DNA of 64,000 nt. It comes from Streptomyces sp. PCS3-D2. GTDB lineage: Bacteria; Actinomycetota; Actinomycetes; Streptomycetales; Streptomycetaceae. The notes below the pieces were generated by a model. The model worked only from the letters and a program-made list of their open reading frames with translations. It ran no database searches and was not told where the DNA came from. The stretch spans positions 6,373,501 to 6,437,500 of the forward strand of contig NZ_CP097800.1 in the NCBI RefSeq assembly GCF_000612545.2, given 5' to 3'. The position numbers and the translations under genes were made by a program. This document shows positions 41,958 through 51,316 of this stretch, piece after piece; the first letter of the stretch is position 1, and every line of letters begins with the position of its first letter.

Positions 41958-44900
41958 ATGTACGAGCTGTCCCGGATCCGCCTCTACTCCATCGGGCCCG
42001 CCGGCGCACGCTACGCCGACACCGTGCTCGACCTGCGCGGAGTCGGCGAGCCGGTGCCCCACCCGGCGCCGACCCAGGCGGAGTTCTTCGAGGAGGAGCC
42101 CACCGGGCCGCCGCGCCGCCCCGCGCCCGCCGGAGTGCTCTTCCTGGAGAACGGCGGCGGCAAGTCCGTCCTCCTCAAGCTGATCTTCTCGGTGATGCTC
42201 CCGGGCCACCGCAACACCCTGGGCGGCGCCAGTTCCGGCGTGCTGCGCAAGTTCCTGCTCGCCGACGACTGCGGCCACGTGGCCCTGGAGTGGCAGCACA
42301 CCCAGACCGGTGAATGCGTGGTCGTCGGCAAGGTCAGTGAATGGCGCGGCCGCCAGGTCTCGGGCGACCCCCGCAAGTTCGCCGAGGCCTGGTACTCCTT
42401 CCGCCCCGGCCCCGGCCTGAGCCTGGACAGCCTGCCCGTCGCCGAGTCCACCGCCGTGCGCCCGCCCGCCGAGGGGGCCTCCGGCGCGCAGGGGCGCCGC
42501 CGCACCATGAAGGGCTTCCGAGACGCCCTCACCGAGGCGGGCAAGGCCTACCCGCACCTGGAGGTCTGCTTCGAGGAGATCCACGACCGTTGGAACGAGC
42601 ACCTCACCGAACTCGGCCTCGACCCCGAACTCTTCCGCTACCAGCGCGAGATGAACGCCGACGAAGGTGAGGCGGCCGGCCTCTTCGCGGTCAAGAAGGA
42701 CTCCGACTTCACCGACCTGCTGCTGCGCGCCGTCACCGACACGCGCGACACGGACGGCCTCGCCGATCTCGTCCACGGCTTCGGCAACAAGCTCGGCCGG
42801 CGGGCCGAGCTCATGGCCGAACGCGACTTCACCGCCGGCTCGGTGGACCTGCTCACCAAGATCGTCGAAGCCGGCGCCACCCGCTCCCGACTGCGCGATG
42901 TCCACGCCGGCGCCGAGCGCCGCACGCGCACCCTCGCCCGCCGGCTGTCCGCCCGCGCCGCCGAGGAGCGCGGCCGGGCCGCCGACCTCGCCCAGCGCGT
43001 CACCGCCGCAGCCCACGACGTCACCGCAGCCGAGTCGGCCCGCGCCCGCAGCGCGGCCGTCTCCGCCGAACTCGCCTACCGGCACGCCTCCCTGGCCCTG
43101 ACCGTCGCCGACAAGGCCGCCGCCGCGCAGCGCCGCGAACTCCTCGAAGCCCGCACCCTGTACTCCGCCTGGCAGGCCGCCGAGACCGTGCTGCGCCACC
43201 GCGCCGCCGCCGACCGCTCCGCCCGTGTCGCCGCCGCGATCCGGGAGGCGGAGCGGGACGCGGCCCCGGCCCTGGCCGCACGTGCCACGGCCGCGGGTGA
43301 GCTCGTACGGGCCCTGCACAGCGCCGCGGAGGAGGGCGAGCGGCTCGCCAACGAAGAGGAGGAGCGTTCCGCCGCCCTCCAGGCCACCGGTGAGGCCTCC
43401 CACCGCGACGCCACCGCCGCCGCCACGGCCGCCCAGCGGGCCCGGAGCGAGGCCGAGCACCTCCGGGCCAGGCTCAGCGAGGTGCAGCAGGAGACCGCCG
43501 AAGCCGTCCGGGCCGGCTGGCTCGACGACTCCGCCCCCGACGCCGACCCGGCCCGCGCCGCCCTGGCCGCCGCCGACGCCGAGAAGGCCGCCGTGGCCGC
43601 CTGGGACGAGTCGCGCGAGGCCGCCCGGGCCGCTGCCGAAGCCGCCCGTGAGGCCGCGGCCGCGGAATCTCGGGCCGAGCTGACCGCCGCCCGGGCCGCG
43701 GACGCCGCCGAGGCAGCCGAGGCCGCCCACGACGCAGAGCACCGCGCCGCCGCCTCCCTCGCCGCATCGCCCCGCCTCGCGGAGCTCCTCGGACTGCCCT
43801 CGGACGTGGGCGCCCCGGACGTTCCGTTCCCCTCTCCCCGCACCGGCGACGACCCCTCGGGCCGGTCCGCCGCGGGCCCCGGCGAAGCCCGGCGCACCGG
43901 CCGCGCGGCGCCGGTCACCGCCGCGGACCTGCTCACCGCCGAGGACCTCGACCGGGGCGCCGACGCCCTGCGCGAACTCCTGGCCGACAGCGTCGCCTCC
44001 GCCGAGCGCCAGCTGTTCGAGCTGCGCACCGCGGCCGCCGACGACGCCCGCATCCTCGGGGCGCTCGGCGACGGGGGGCTGCTGCCGCCCGGCCCGGACG
44101 TCCTCGCCACCGTCGAGTACCTCGGCGAGCACGGCATCCCCGCACTTCCCGGCTGGCGCTACCTCGCCCAGGCCGTGGACCCCGCCGACCACGCGGCCGT
44201 CCTCGCGGCCCGTCCGGAGCTCGTCGACGGTGTCGTCATCACCGACCCCGACACCCATGGCCGGGCCCGCGAGGTCCTCTCCGGCGCCGCCCTGCTGCCC
44301 CGTTCCACCGTGGCCGTCGGCACGGCCGCGGCCCTGCTCGCCCCCGTGCCCCAGGCCGGCCCGGACGACGCCGTCTCCGGCATCTTCATCGTCACGCCGA
44401 ACCCGGCCATGCACGACGAGAACGCCGCCGACGAGGAGCGCCAAGCCCTGCGCACCCGAGCCGGTGCCCGCGACACCGAGATCCGCGACCTCGCCGCCCG
44501 CCTCGCCGGTGACCGCGAGCTGTCCGCCCGGCTCGCCTCCTGGCGCGCCGGCTGCCCGGCCGGCCGCCTCACCGAGCTCGCCGAACAGGCCGCCGCCGCC
44601 CGTATGTTCGCCGAGGAGACCGACAGCGAGCTCGCGGAGGCCCGTACGGTGCGCGCCGAGGCCGACGAGGCCGCCGCCGACGCGGCCCGTGTCCGGGAGG
44701 AGCGCCAGGACACCGCCCAGCGCGCCCGCCGCGCCGCAGACGCCCTCGCGGGCCTCGCCTTCCGCCTGCGCGAGCGCGCGGGCTGGCAGGCCCGCGTGCG
44801 CGAACTCGCCGACGAGGCCGCCGAGTCCGAGGCCCGTGCCGAGGCCTGCCTGGACCGGGCCCGCGCCGCCGACGAGGACCGCCGCGCGGCGCAGCGCGCC

Positions 44901-46661
44901 GCCGACGACGCCCGCCGCACGGCCCGGGCCCTGCGCGCCGAGCGCGCCGAGATCGCCGGCGCCCCCGACCGGCTGCCGGAGGCCGACGACGGCCCGCGCG
45001 CCCCGCTGCCCGACCTGCGCGAGGCCTACCGCGCCGCGTCCCGGCTCTACGAGAAGGTCGGCGTCGGCGCCGACCTGCGCGCCGAACAGGCCCGCGCCGA
45101 GAGCGACGAGAGCGCCGCCCTCGCCGAACTCGACCGCCTCACCAACAAGGTCCGCACCCGTGCCGCCCAGCTCCTGGAGGGCACCGACGGCGCCGACGGC
45201 CCGTCCCGCCAGGCCGCGGCCGCCCGCGCCGAGTCGCTCGTACAGATGCTGGAGACCCGGGCGTCGGCCGCCAGCGAGCAGCTCGGCCGGCTGCGCGGCG
45301 AGGCCGAACGGCACGCTCCCGCCGAAGGCGAGGCGCACACCGACCTGCCCGAGGAACTGGTCCCCGGGGACGTCGACCAGGCGCAGGCCCTGCTGCGCAC
45401 GGCCACCGCCCAGCTCGCCGCCCACTCCGCGGCCGTCGAGGGAGCCCGCGCCGCCCACGCCGACCTGCTGCGCGCCCACCGCACCGCCGAGGACGGCGCC
45501 GGTGGCTTCGACGAGACCGCGGCCCTGCTGCGGGACCTGCTGCGCGACCACACCCACCAGGACGACGAGCAGGAACCGGTGGCCCACCCCGGCACACTGG
45601 AGGAGGCCCGCCAGTCGGCCACCGAGGCCCGCCGCTCCCTACGGGGCTGCGCTGCCGACCTGTCGGCGGCCGAGTCCGCGGTGCGCGAGGCGAGCGACAT
45701 CCTGGTCCGGCACGCCAACGCCACCCGCTACGAGCAGGTACGCACCCCCGCGCGCCAGCAGATCCGCGAACTGCCCGCCTCCGCCCTGCCCGAGCACGCG
45801 GCGGCCTGGGCGGCGGCCTTCGCCCCCCGGCTGCGCGTCCTCACCGACGAGCTGGCGCAGCTGGAGCGCAACCGTGAAAGCATCGTCGACCGGCTGCGCG
45901 GCCTGGTCGAATCCGCCTTGGCCACCCTCCGGTCCGCGCAGCGGCTCTCCCAGCTCCCCGAAGGCCTCGGGGAATGGTCCGGACAGGAGTTCCTGCGGAT
46001 CCGCTTCGAGGAGCCCGACCAGGCCACCCTCACGGAGCGGCTCGGCGAGGTCATCGACGAGGCGACCCGCACGGCCGTGAAGAAGAACAGCAGTGCCTCC
46101 TTCGGCGAGGGCCGCCGCGACGGCATGTCCCTGCTGCTGAGGGGTGTGCAGGCGGCCCTCGAACCCAAGGGCATCTGTGTGGAGATCCTCAAGCCGGACG
46201 CGGTGCTGCGCGCCGAGCGGGTGCCGGTGGGGCAGATGGGCGACGTGTTCTCCGGCGGGCAGTTGCTGACCGCCGCGATCGCCCTGTACTGCACGATGGC
46301 GGCGCTGCGCAGCAACGACCGGGGCCGCGACAAGCACCGGCACGCGGGCACGCTGTTCCTCGACAACCCGATCGGGCGTGCCAACGCCACCTACCTGCTG
46401 GAGCTCCAGCGGGCCGTGTCCGACGCGCTCGGCGTGCAGCTGCTCTACACCACCGGACTGTTCGACACGACAGCCCTGGCCGAGTTCCCGCTGGTGATCC
46501 GCCTGCGCAATGACGCGGACCTGCGGGCGGGCCTGAAGTACATCAGTGTCGAGGAGCACCTGCGCCCGGGCCTGCCGCAGCAGTCCCCGGAGGGGGAGAC
46601 CATCCACGGCGAGATCACGGCCACCCGCATGTTCCGCCGCGGCGCCGCGCAGACCGCCTGA
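41958..46661 (+). CDS. Giant SMC/MukB-like coiled-coil ATPase (1567 aa)
   Basis: A head-to-tail SMC-type ATPase. Walker A is FLENGGGKSVLLKL near residues 63-75. Two long coiled-coil arms (about 330-640 and 830-1370) rich in Ala, Arg and Glu follow. A globular hinge-like part (about 690-825) contains LGDGGLLPPGPDVLATVEYL, GIPALPGWRYLAQAV and VSGIFIVTPNP. The C-terminal lobe holds the ABC signature FSGGQ (about 1431-1435) and Walker B GTLFLDNP (about 1464-1471), where Asn occupies the usual catalytic Glu position. It resembles MukB/MksB/JetC in length and layout. ATG 41958 has a poor ribosome-binding site. No nuclease gene (JetD/MksG) follows. Confidence 0.85.
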   Translation: MYELSRIRLYSIGPAGARYADTVLDLRGVGEPVPHPAPTQAEFFEEEPTGPPRRPAPAGVLFLENGGGKSVLLKLIFSVMLPGHRNTLGGASSGVLRKFLLADDCGHVALEWQHTQTGECVVVGKVSEWRGRQVSGDPRKFAEAWYSFRPGPGLSLDSLPVAESTAVRPPAEGASGAQGRRRTMKGFRDALTEAGKAYPHLEVCFEEIHDRWNEHLTELGLDPELFRYQREMNADEGEAAGLFAVKKDSDFTDLLLRAVTDTRDTDGLADLVHGFGNKLGRRAELMAERDFTAGSVDLLTKIVEAGATRSRLRDVHAGAERRTRTLARRLSARAAEERGRAADLAQRVTAAAHDVTAAESARARSAAVSAELAYRHASLALTVADKAAAAQRRELLEARTLYSAWQAAETVLRHRAAADRSARVAAAIREAERDAAPALAARATAAGELVRALHSAAEEGERLANEEEERSAALQATGEASHRDATAAATAAQRARSEAEHLRARLSEVQQETAEAVRAGWLDDSAPDADPARAALAAADAEKAAVAAWDESREAARAAAEAAREAAAAESRAELTAARAADAAEAAEAAHDAEHRAAASLAASPRLAELLGLPSDVGAPDVPFPSPRTGDDPSGRSAAGPGEARRTGRAAPVTAADLLTAEDLDRGADALRELLADSVASAERQLFELRTAAADDARILGALGDGGLLPPGPDVLATVEYLGEHGIPALPGWRYLAQAVDPADHAAVLAARPELVDGVVITDPDTHGRAREVLSGAALLPRSTVAVGTAAALLAPVPQAGPDDAVSGIFIVTPNPAMHDENAADEERQALRTRAGARDTEIRDLAARLAGDRELSARLASWRAGCPAGRLTELAEQAAAARMFAEETDSELAEARTVRAEADEAAADAARVREERQDTAQRARRAADALAGLAFRLRERAGWQARVRELADEAAESEARAEACLDRARAADEDRRAAQRAADDARRTARALRAERAEIAGAPDRLPEADDGPRAPLPDLREAYRAASRLYEKVGVGADLRAEQARAESDESAALAELDRLTNKVRTRAAQLLEGTDGADGPSRQAAAARAESLVQMLETRASAASEQLGRLRGEAERHAPAEGEAHTDLPEELVPGDVDQAQALLRTATAQLAAHSAAVEGARAAHADLLRAHRTAEDGAGGFDETAALLRDLLRDHTHQDDEQEPVAHPGTLEEARQSATEARRSLRGCAADLSAAESAVREASDILVRHANATRYEQVRTPARQQIRELPASALPEHAAAWAAAFAPRLRVLTDELAQLERNRESIVDRLRGLVESALATLRSAQRLSQLPEGLGEWSGQEFLRIRFEEPDQATLTERLGEVIDEATRTAVKKNSSASFGEGRRDGMSLLLRGVQAALEPKGICVEILKPDAVLRAERVPVGQMGDVFSGGQLLTAAIALYCTMAALRSNDRGRDKHRHAGTLFLDNPIGRANATYLLELQRAVSDALGVQLLYTTGLFDTTALAEFPLVIRLRNDADLRAGLKYISVEEHLRPGLPQQSPEGETIHGEITATRMFRRGAAQTA

Positions 46662-46792
46662 CGCGGTACCCGGTCGATACGGCCCCGGTCGATGCGGTGC
46701 CCGCCGCGTCGGCCGGGGGCCGTGCGCGCCCGTGGGGCCCTTCCGGGGCGGCGCCGGAGCCCGGGGGGCCGGGGTCGGGCCTCCCCGTCCGC

Positions 46793-47227
46793 TCAGTTCC
46801 GGCCGAAGCCCGCCAGAGGCCCGTCCTCACGGGCCGTACGGGCCGGGCCGGCCAGCTTGCGCGCCGCCCGAGCGGCCCTGGCCGCCCGGCGGGCCTCGCG
46901 ACGGCGCAGCCGCGCCGTGCTGCTCGGCTGGGACACCACCCCGTACCGCTGGTTCCACGTCTGCCGGGTGATCCACACGTCGAGCACGGCCCAGGTGGCC
47001 AGGACGGTCGCGGCGACCGCCCCGAGGACCATCGGGAAGGCCAGCCAGGAGCCGGACAGGCTCAGGAAGAACGTGATCGTCGCCTGGGTCAGGGTCACCG
47101 CCACGACCAGCACCGCCCGCACCGCCGAGTCCCGTACCGGGTCCGGCATCCGCCACCGGCGTGCCGGTTCCTCCACCCACAGGCCGCGCCGCGCCGTTCC
47201 GGTGCCGCCGCCCTCGTTGCTGCTCAT
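46793..47227 (-). CDS. Small two-helix membrane protein of unknown function
   Basis: A 144-residue protein: Gly/Arg-rich N terminus (about 1-40), two adjacent membrane helices (AVLVVAVTLTQATITFFLSL and MVLGAVAATVLATWAVLDVW), then WITRQTWNQRYGVVSQPSS and a strongly basic, Ala/Arg-rich C-terminal tail that should sit in the cytoplasm. ATG 47227 is chosen; GTG 47236 is an alternative. Family not recognised. It is convergent with the SMC gene and divergent from the conservon. Confidence 0.65.
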   Translation of the reverse strand: MSSNEGGGTGTARRGLWVEEPARRWRMPDPVRDSAVRAVLVVAVTLTQATITFFLSLSGSWLAFPMVLGAVAATVLATWAVLDVWITRQTWNQRYGVVSQPSSTARLRRREARRAARAARAARKLAGPARTAREDGPLAGFGRN

Positions 47228-47620
47228 GGTCCGCACACTCCCCACCGCGGTCCGCCCCGCCTACCCCACACGTCTACCCCGACGCGCCCCACCTACAGAC
47301 AGACGTACGACGGCACCGGGAGATTCCCGAATGCCTCCCGAACGCCGGATGCTCCTCAGGTGGCAAAGGTCGCGGAACAAATAATTCCAGCCATCCATCA
47401 GGGTGCGGGAACTGACACCCCACCAAGTGCCATCTGCCACATATCGGGCTGCACTTGACCGGAAGTATCGGACAACTGGTGATCTACGCATGGGGGTCAG
47501 GCCGAAAACGTCCGGACACGCCTTCGAACCTCCTCCCCAGCAGTAGTAGGCTCACGCCGTTTAAATGACGGAACACCGACCCCCGGCAACGGGGTTGACC
47601 TGGGGGAGGCTGGGGAGGCC
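47228..47620 (+). other. Upstream region of the conservon
   Basis: About 390 nt without a credible gene. The 80 nt before cvnA include GTAGTAGGCT (47545-47554), a possible -10 region, and GGGGGAGGC (47602-47610) as ribosome-binding site. CTTGACCGGAAG near 47453 could be a -35 of a further upstream promoter. No strong inverted repeat. Confidence 0.45.
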
Positions 47621-50425
47621 ATGCGCTTTCGCGGGAAATCCATCCGCCGGAAGATCGTGGCGTTGCTCCTTGTGCCGCTCGTCTCCCTCACCGCCCTCTG
47701 GGGCTTCGCCACGGTCATCACGGGCCGTCAGGCGATCCAGCTCTTCGACGTGGCCTACGTCATCGACAAGGTCGGCTACCCGATCGAGGACATCGCCCGC
47801 ATCATCCAGAAGGAGCGGCGTCAGACCCTTGTCGTCCTCGGGGACCCCCGGGCCGCCACCGCCACCGCCGAACTCGCCAAGCGCCGCACCGAGACCGACG
47901 CGGCCGTCGAGAAGATCGGCGTCAGCGCCCGCGACCCCAAGGTCGTCGACGAGCTCAGTCCGCAGAGCGCCCAGCGCCTGCGCTCGATCGTCACCGCCTT
48001 CCACGGCATCGGCTCCATCCGCCGCTCCGTCGACCAGAACGCCCTCGATCCCGGCCAGGCCCTGGACCTCTACAACCGGCTGGTCGACCCCTGCTACGAC
48101 TTCCTCATGAACCTCCACGGCCTGGACAACGTCGAGGTCGACAAGGAGGGCCGCGCCCTCGTCGGCATCAGCCGCGCCCGCGAGCTGCTCTCCCGAGAGG
48201 ACGCGGTCGTCGCCTCCGCCCTCGCCGCGCGCAACATCACCGTGGGCGACGTCCGCCGCGTCTCCGACTTCGCCGCCAACCGCAGGCTGCTCTACGAGTT
48301 CAACCTCGTGACCCTCCCGGCCGGCGACCGGGAGATCTTCGAGCAGTACTGGAAGGACCCCCAGACCCAGCCGCTGCGCGAAGCCGAGGAGCGCTTCATC
48401 ACCGGCGGCGCCGTGAACAAGCCGCGCAACCTTTCCGCCGCCCAGTGGGACGAGGCCTCCTCCAAGGTCCTCGACGACCTCGCGGCCATGAACACCGAAG
48501 CGGGCAACCGCTACCAGCAGCGCATCGAGCCCGTGGCCACCGACGTCATGATCCAGGCGGCCGCCGCCGGCCTCCTCGGCTTCCTCGCCCTGACCGTGTC
48601 CCTCGTCCTCTCCGTGCGCATCGGTCGCGACCTGGTCCGCGACCTGTCCCGGCTGCGCAAGGAGGCCCACGAGGCCTCCGGCGTCCGCCTGCCCAGCGTC
48701 ATGCGCCGCCTCGCGGCCGGCGAACACGTGGACGTCGAGACCGAGGCACCCCACCTCGAATACGAGAAGGACGAGGTCGGCCAGGTGGGCCAGGCCCTCA
48801 ACACCCTCCAGCGGGCCGCCGTCGAGGCCGCCGTCAAGCAGGCCGACCTGCGGCGCGGCGTCTCCGAGGTGTTCGTCAACCTCGCCCGGCGCAACCAGGT
48901 GCTGCTGCACCGCCAGCTGACCCTCCTCGACACGATGGAGCGCCGCACCGAGGACACCGAGGAGCTCGCCGACCTGTTCCGCCTCGACCACATGACCACC
49001 CGCATGCGCCGCCACGCCGAGGGCCTGGTGATCCTCTCCGGAGCCGCCCCCTCCCGGCAGTGGCGCAAGCCCGTCCAGCTCATGGACGTCGTACGGGCGG
49101 CCGTCGCCGAGGTCGAGGACTACGAGCGAATAGAGGTGCGTCGCCTCACCCGTCTCGGCATCGTCGGCCCGGCCGTCGCCGACGTCACCCACCTCGTCGC
49201 CGAACTCCTGGAGAACGCCACGGTGTTCTCCCCGCCGCACACCGCCGTCCAGGTGCACGGCGAGCGCGTGGCCAACGGCTTCACCCTGGAGATCCACGAC
49301 CGGGGCCTCGGTATGACCCCGGAGGCACTGCTCGACGCGAACCTCCGGCTCGCCGAGACCCCCGAGTTCGAACTCTCCGACACCGACCGGCTCGGCCTGT
49401 TCGTGGTCAGCCGCCTCGCGCAGCGCCACAGCGTCAAGGTGGTCCTCCAGCCCAGCCCGTACGGGGGCACCACCGCGGTGGTCTTCCTTCCGTCGGCCCT
49501 GCTGACCGACGCCCCCGAGACCAGTGGCAGCGGTGTGCGCCTCGACGGCCCGCGGCCCGGCAAGGCCGGCAGCAGGGCCGCGAAGGCCGGCCAGATCGGC
49601 AGGACGCACTCCGACCGGCCGCTGACCTCCTCCGGCATGGAGCGCGGGCCCGCCGGTCGCCCGCTGTCCACCGGCGAACTGCGCGGCCCGGTCGAGCTGG
49701 AAGCCCCCCTCGTCGGCCCCGGCCTGGACGCCCTCGACGACCCGGCCGCGCTGGACGACGACCCGGCAGCCGTCAACGGCCGCCCCGGCAGCAGCCGCCC
49801 GGCCATGACCACCCTCGACGACGAGACCCCGCCGAACGGCACCCCGCGCAGCGCCCTGCTCGGCCTGCGCCCGGCGGACCGCCCGCACGCCGACCGGCAC
49901 ACCGAGCGCAACGGCGCCCGGAGCGGCGACCGCAAGCGCGAGCCGCTCGCCCCCACCGGACCGGTCCGGCTGGACACCCAGCGTCTGGAGGTGTCCCGCC
50001 CCGACGGAGCCCGCGTGCAGGGAGCCGTACCGCTGCCGCGCCGCCGTCCCGCTCCGACCCTGGTCGCCGAGCACGGCCGCCGGGTGGAGCCCCGCCCGGT
50101 CTCGGTGGTCCCGCAGCAGGCCTCCACGGCAGCGTCGGGGGACACGGAACCCGGCGCCGGACCGGACACCGGCGGACTGCCCCGCCGGATCCGCCAGGCC
50201 AGCCTGGCACCACAGCTCAGGAACGCCGCGTCGTCCGCGCCCGCAGAAGCCGCCCCCGACCAGGTGGCAGACCGCGACGCGGAGGACGTACGCACGCGCA
50301 TGTCCGCACTCCAGCGTGGCTGGACGGCGGGCCGCAACCGGCACGCACAGCAGCAGTCCGAGACCGGGGCGGGCACATCCCCCGCCGACGGTCCCGCGAA
50401 CGAGAACGAAGGGGACGGTCGATGA
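47621..50425 (+). CDS. cvnA: Conservon sensor-kinase-like protein CvnA
   Basis: A 934-residue membrane sensor of the conservon type. Two membrane segments (about 14-36, VALLLVPLVSLTALWGFATV, and 307-330) flank a nitrate-sensor-like extracellular domain. A HAMP-like linker and a helical dimerisation part (VFVNLARRNQVLLHRQLTLLDTMERR) follow. The HATPase_c domain is at about 500-630 (HLVAELLENATVFSPP as N box, DRGLGMTP as G box). The last 300 residues are a disordered Pro/Arg-rich tail. A conventional phosphorylated His is not evident. CvnA proteins are thought to act with CvnB-D in signalling that affects development. Confidence 0.93.
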   Translation: MRFRGKSIRRKIVALLLVPLVSLTALWGFATVITGRQAIQLFDVAYVIDKVGYPIEDIARIIQKERRQTLVVLGDPRAATATAELAKRRTETDAAVEKIGVSARDPKVVDELSPQSAQRLRSIVTAFHGIGSIRRSVDQNALDPGQALDLYNRLVDPCYDFLMNLHGLDNVEVDKEGRALVGISRARELLSREDAVVASALAARNITVGDVRRVSDFAANRRLLYEFNLVTLPAGDREIFEQYWKDPQTQPLREAEERFITGGAVNKPRNLSAAQWDEASSKVLDDLAAMNTEAGNRYQQRIEPVATDVMIQAAAAGLLGFLALTVSLVLSVRIGRDLVRDLSRLRKEAHEASGVRLPSVMRRLAAGEHVDVETEAPHLEYEKDEVGQVGQALNTLQRAAVEAAVKQADLRRGVSEVFVNLARRNQVLLHRQLTLLDTMERRTEDTEELADLFRLDHMTTRMRRHAEGLVILSGAAPSRQWRKPVQLMDVVRAAVAEVEDYERIEVRRLTRLGIVGPAVADVTHLVAELLENATVFSPPHTAVQVHGERVANGFTLEIHDRGLGMTPEALLDANLRLAETPEFELSDTDRLGLFVVSRLAQRHSVKVVLQPSPYGGTTAVVFLPSALLTDAPETSGSGVRLDGPRPGKAGSRAAKAGQIGRTHSDRPLTSSGMERGPAGRPLSTGELRGPVELEAPLVGPGLDALDDPAALDDDPAAVNGRPGSSRPAMTTLDDETPPNGTPRSALLGLRPADRPHADRHTERNGARSGDRKREPLAPTGPVRLDTQRLEVSRPDGARVQGAVPLPRRRPAPTLVAEHGRRVEPRPVSVVPQQASTAASGDTEPGAGPDTGGLPRRIRQASLAPQLRNAASSAPAEAAPDQVADRDAEDVRTRMSALQRGWTAGRNRHAQQQSETGAGTSPADGPANENEGDGR

Positions 50426-50859
50426 CCGCACCGCAGACCGGCAACGACAGCAGGGGCCGCGGCTCCGGCCCGCTCAACTGGCTCCTCGACGAGCTCGTCG
50501 ACCGGGTCGGATCCATCCGCAAGGCCGTGGTCCTCTCCGGCGACGGCCTGCCCACGGGCAGTTCCAAGGACCTGACCCGTGAGGACAGCGAGCACCTGGC
50601 GGCGGTCGCGTCCGGGTTCCACAGCCTGGCCAAGGGCGTCGGCCGGCACTTCGACTCCGGCCAGGTCCGCCAGACCGTGGTCGAGCTCGACGAGGCCTTC
50701 CTCTTCGTCATGGCCGCGGGTGACGGCAGCTGCCTGGCCGTGCTGGCCGACGCCGACTCCGACGTCGGGCAGGTCGCGTACGAGATGACGCTGATGGTCA
50801 AGCGGGTGGGCGACCACCTGGCGACCGCCCCACGTACCGGGCTGCCAGCCGGAGGGTGA
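50422..50859 (+). CDS. cvnB: Conservon roadblock/LC7 protein CvnB
   Basis: A 145-residue roadblock/LC7-domain protein, second in the conservon. Typical segments are LNWLLDELVDRVGSIRKAVVLSGDGLP, AAVASGFHSLAKGVGRHF and SCLAVLADADSDVGQVAYEM. Roadblock domains act as GTPase partners; here the cognate GTPase is CvnD. ATG 50422 overlaps the cvnA stop as ATGA, so translation is coupled. Ends 10 nt before cvnC. Confidence 0.95.
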   Translation: MTAPQTGNDSRGRGSGPLNWLLDELVDRVGSIRKAVVLSGDGLPTGSSKDLTREDSEHLAAVASGFHSLAKGVGRHFDSGQVRQTVVELDEAFLFVMAAGDGSCLAVLADADSDVGQVAYEMTLMVKRVGDHLATAPRTGLPAGG

Positions 50860-50869
50860 GTCGGACGGC

Positions 50870-51316
50870 ATGAGTGACCCAGGCCAGGACCATCTCGCCG
50901 ACGCACCCGCCGGCATGCCCTTCGACCCGTCCGCCCCGGACCACGGGCACTGGTTCGACGACGACGCGGGTCCCGTCGTACGCCCCTACGCCATGACCCG
51001 CGGGCGGACCAGCCACGCTGGCCAGCACCGCCTCGACCTGATCGCCCTGGTCGTCGCCGAACCGGCGGCCGACGATCCGGTCTGGGACATGACCCTCTCC
51101 CCGGAACACGCCCACATCCTCGGGCTGTGCCGGGAACGACCCCAGTCGGTCGCCGAACTCGCGGCCGACCTCGACCTCGCGGTCGGGGTCGTCCGCGTCC
51201 TGATCGGCGACCTCGTCGATCAGGAACTGGTCCACGTGACCAGGCCGGTACCCCCGGCAGAACTGCCCGATGAATCCATTCTGCGTGAGGTGATCGATGG
51301 CCTTCGGGCGCTTTAG
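50870..51316 (+). CDS. cvnC: Conservon DUF742 protein CvnC
   Basis: A 148-residue DUF742 protein with a winged-helix-like core: FDDDAGPVVRPYAMTRGRT, RLDLIALVVAE, ILGLCRERPQSVAELAADLDLAVGVVRVLIGDLVDQELV. The pattern of a short N-terminal RPY motif followed by a helix-turn-helix is diagnostic. Its end overlaps the start of cvnD by 20 nt. Role unknown beyond membership of the conservon complex. Confidence 0.94.
   Translation: MSDPGQDHLADAPAGMPFDPSAPDHGHWFDDDAGPVVRPYAMTRGRTSHAGQHRLDLIALVVAEPAADDPVWDMTLSPEHAHILGLCRERPQSVAELAADLDLAVGVVRVLIGDLVDQELVHVTRPVPPAELPDESILREVIDGLRAL

Noticed and set aside
41742-45587. A 1281-codon open frame on the minus strand opposite the SMC gene
   Set aside because: It is an antisense shadow of a high-GC gene: Gly/Val/Ala-rich low-complexity translation with no motif, whereas the plus-strand frame has Walker A, signature and Walker B motifs.
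39183-46661. Complete Wadjet (JetABCD) defence system
   Set aside because: No JetD-like gene follows or precedes the operon, and flanking genes are housekeeping; only a condensin-like core can be supported.
47561-50431. A 956-codon open frame opposite cvnA
   Set aside because: Composition is typical of reverse-frame artefacts in high-GC DNA, and the plus strand encodes a complete conservon kinase.
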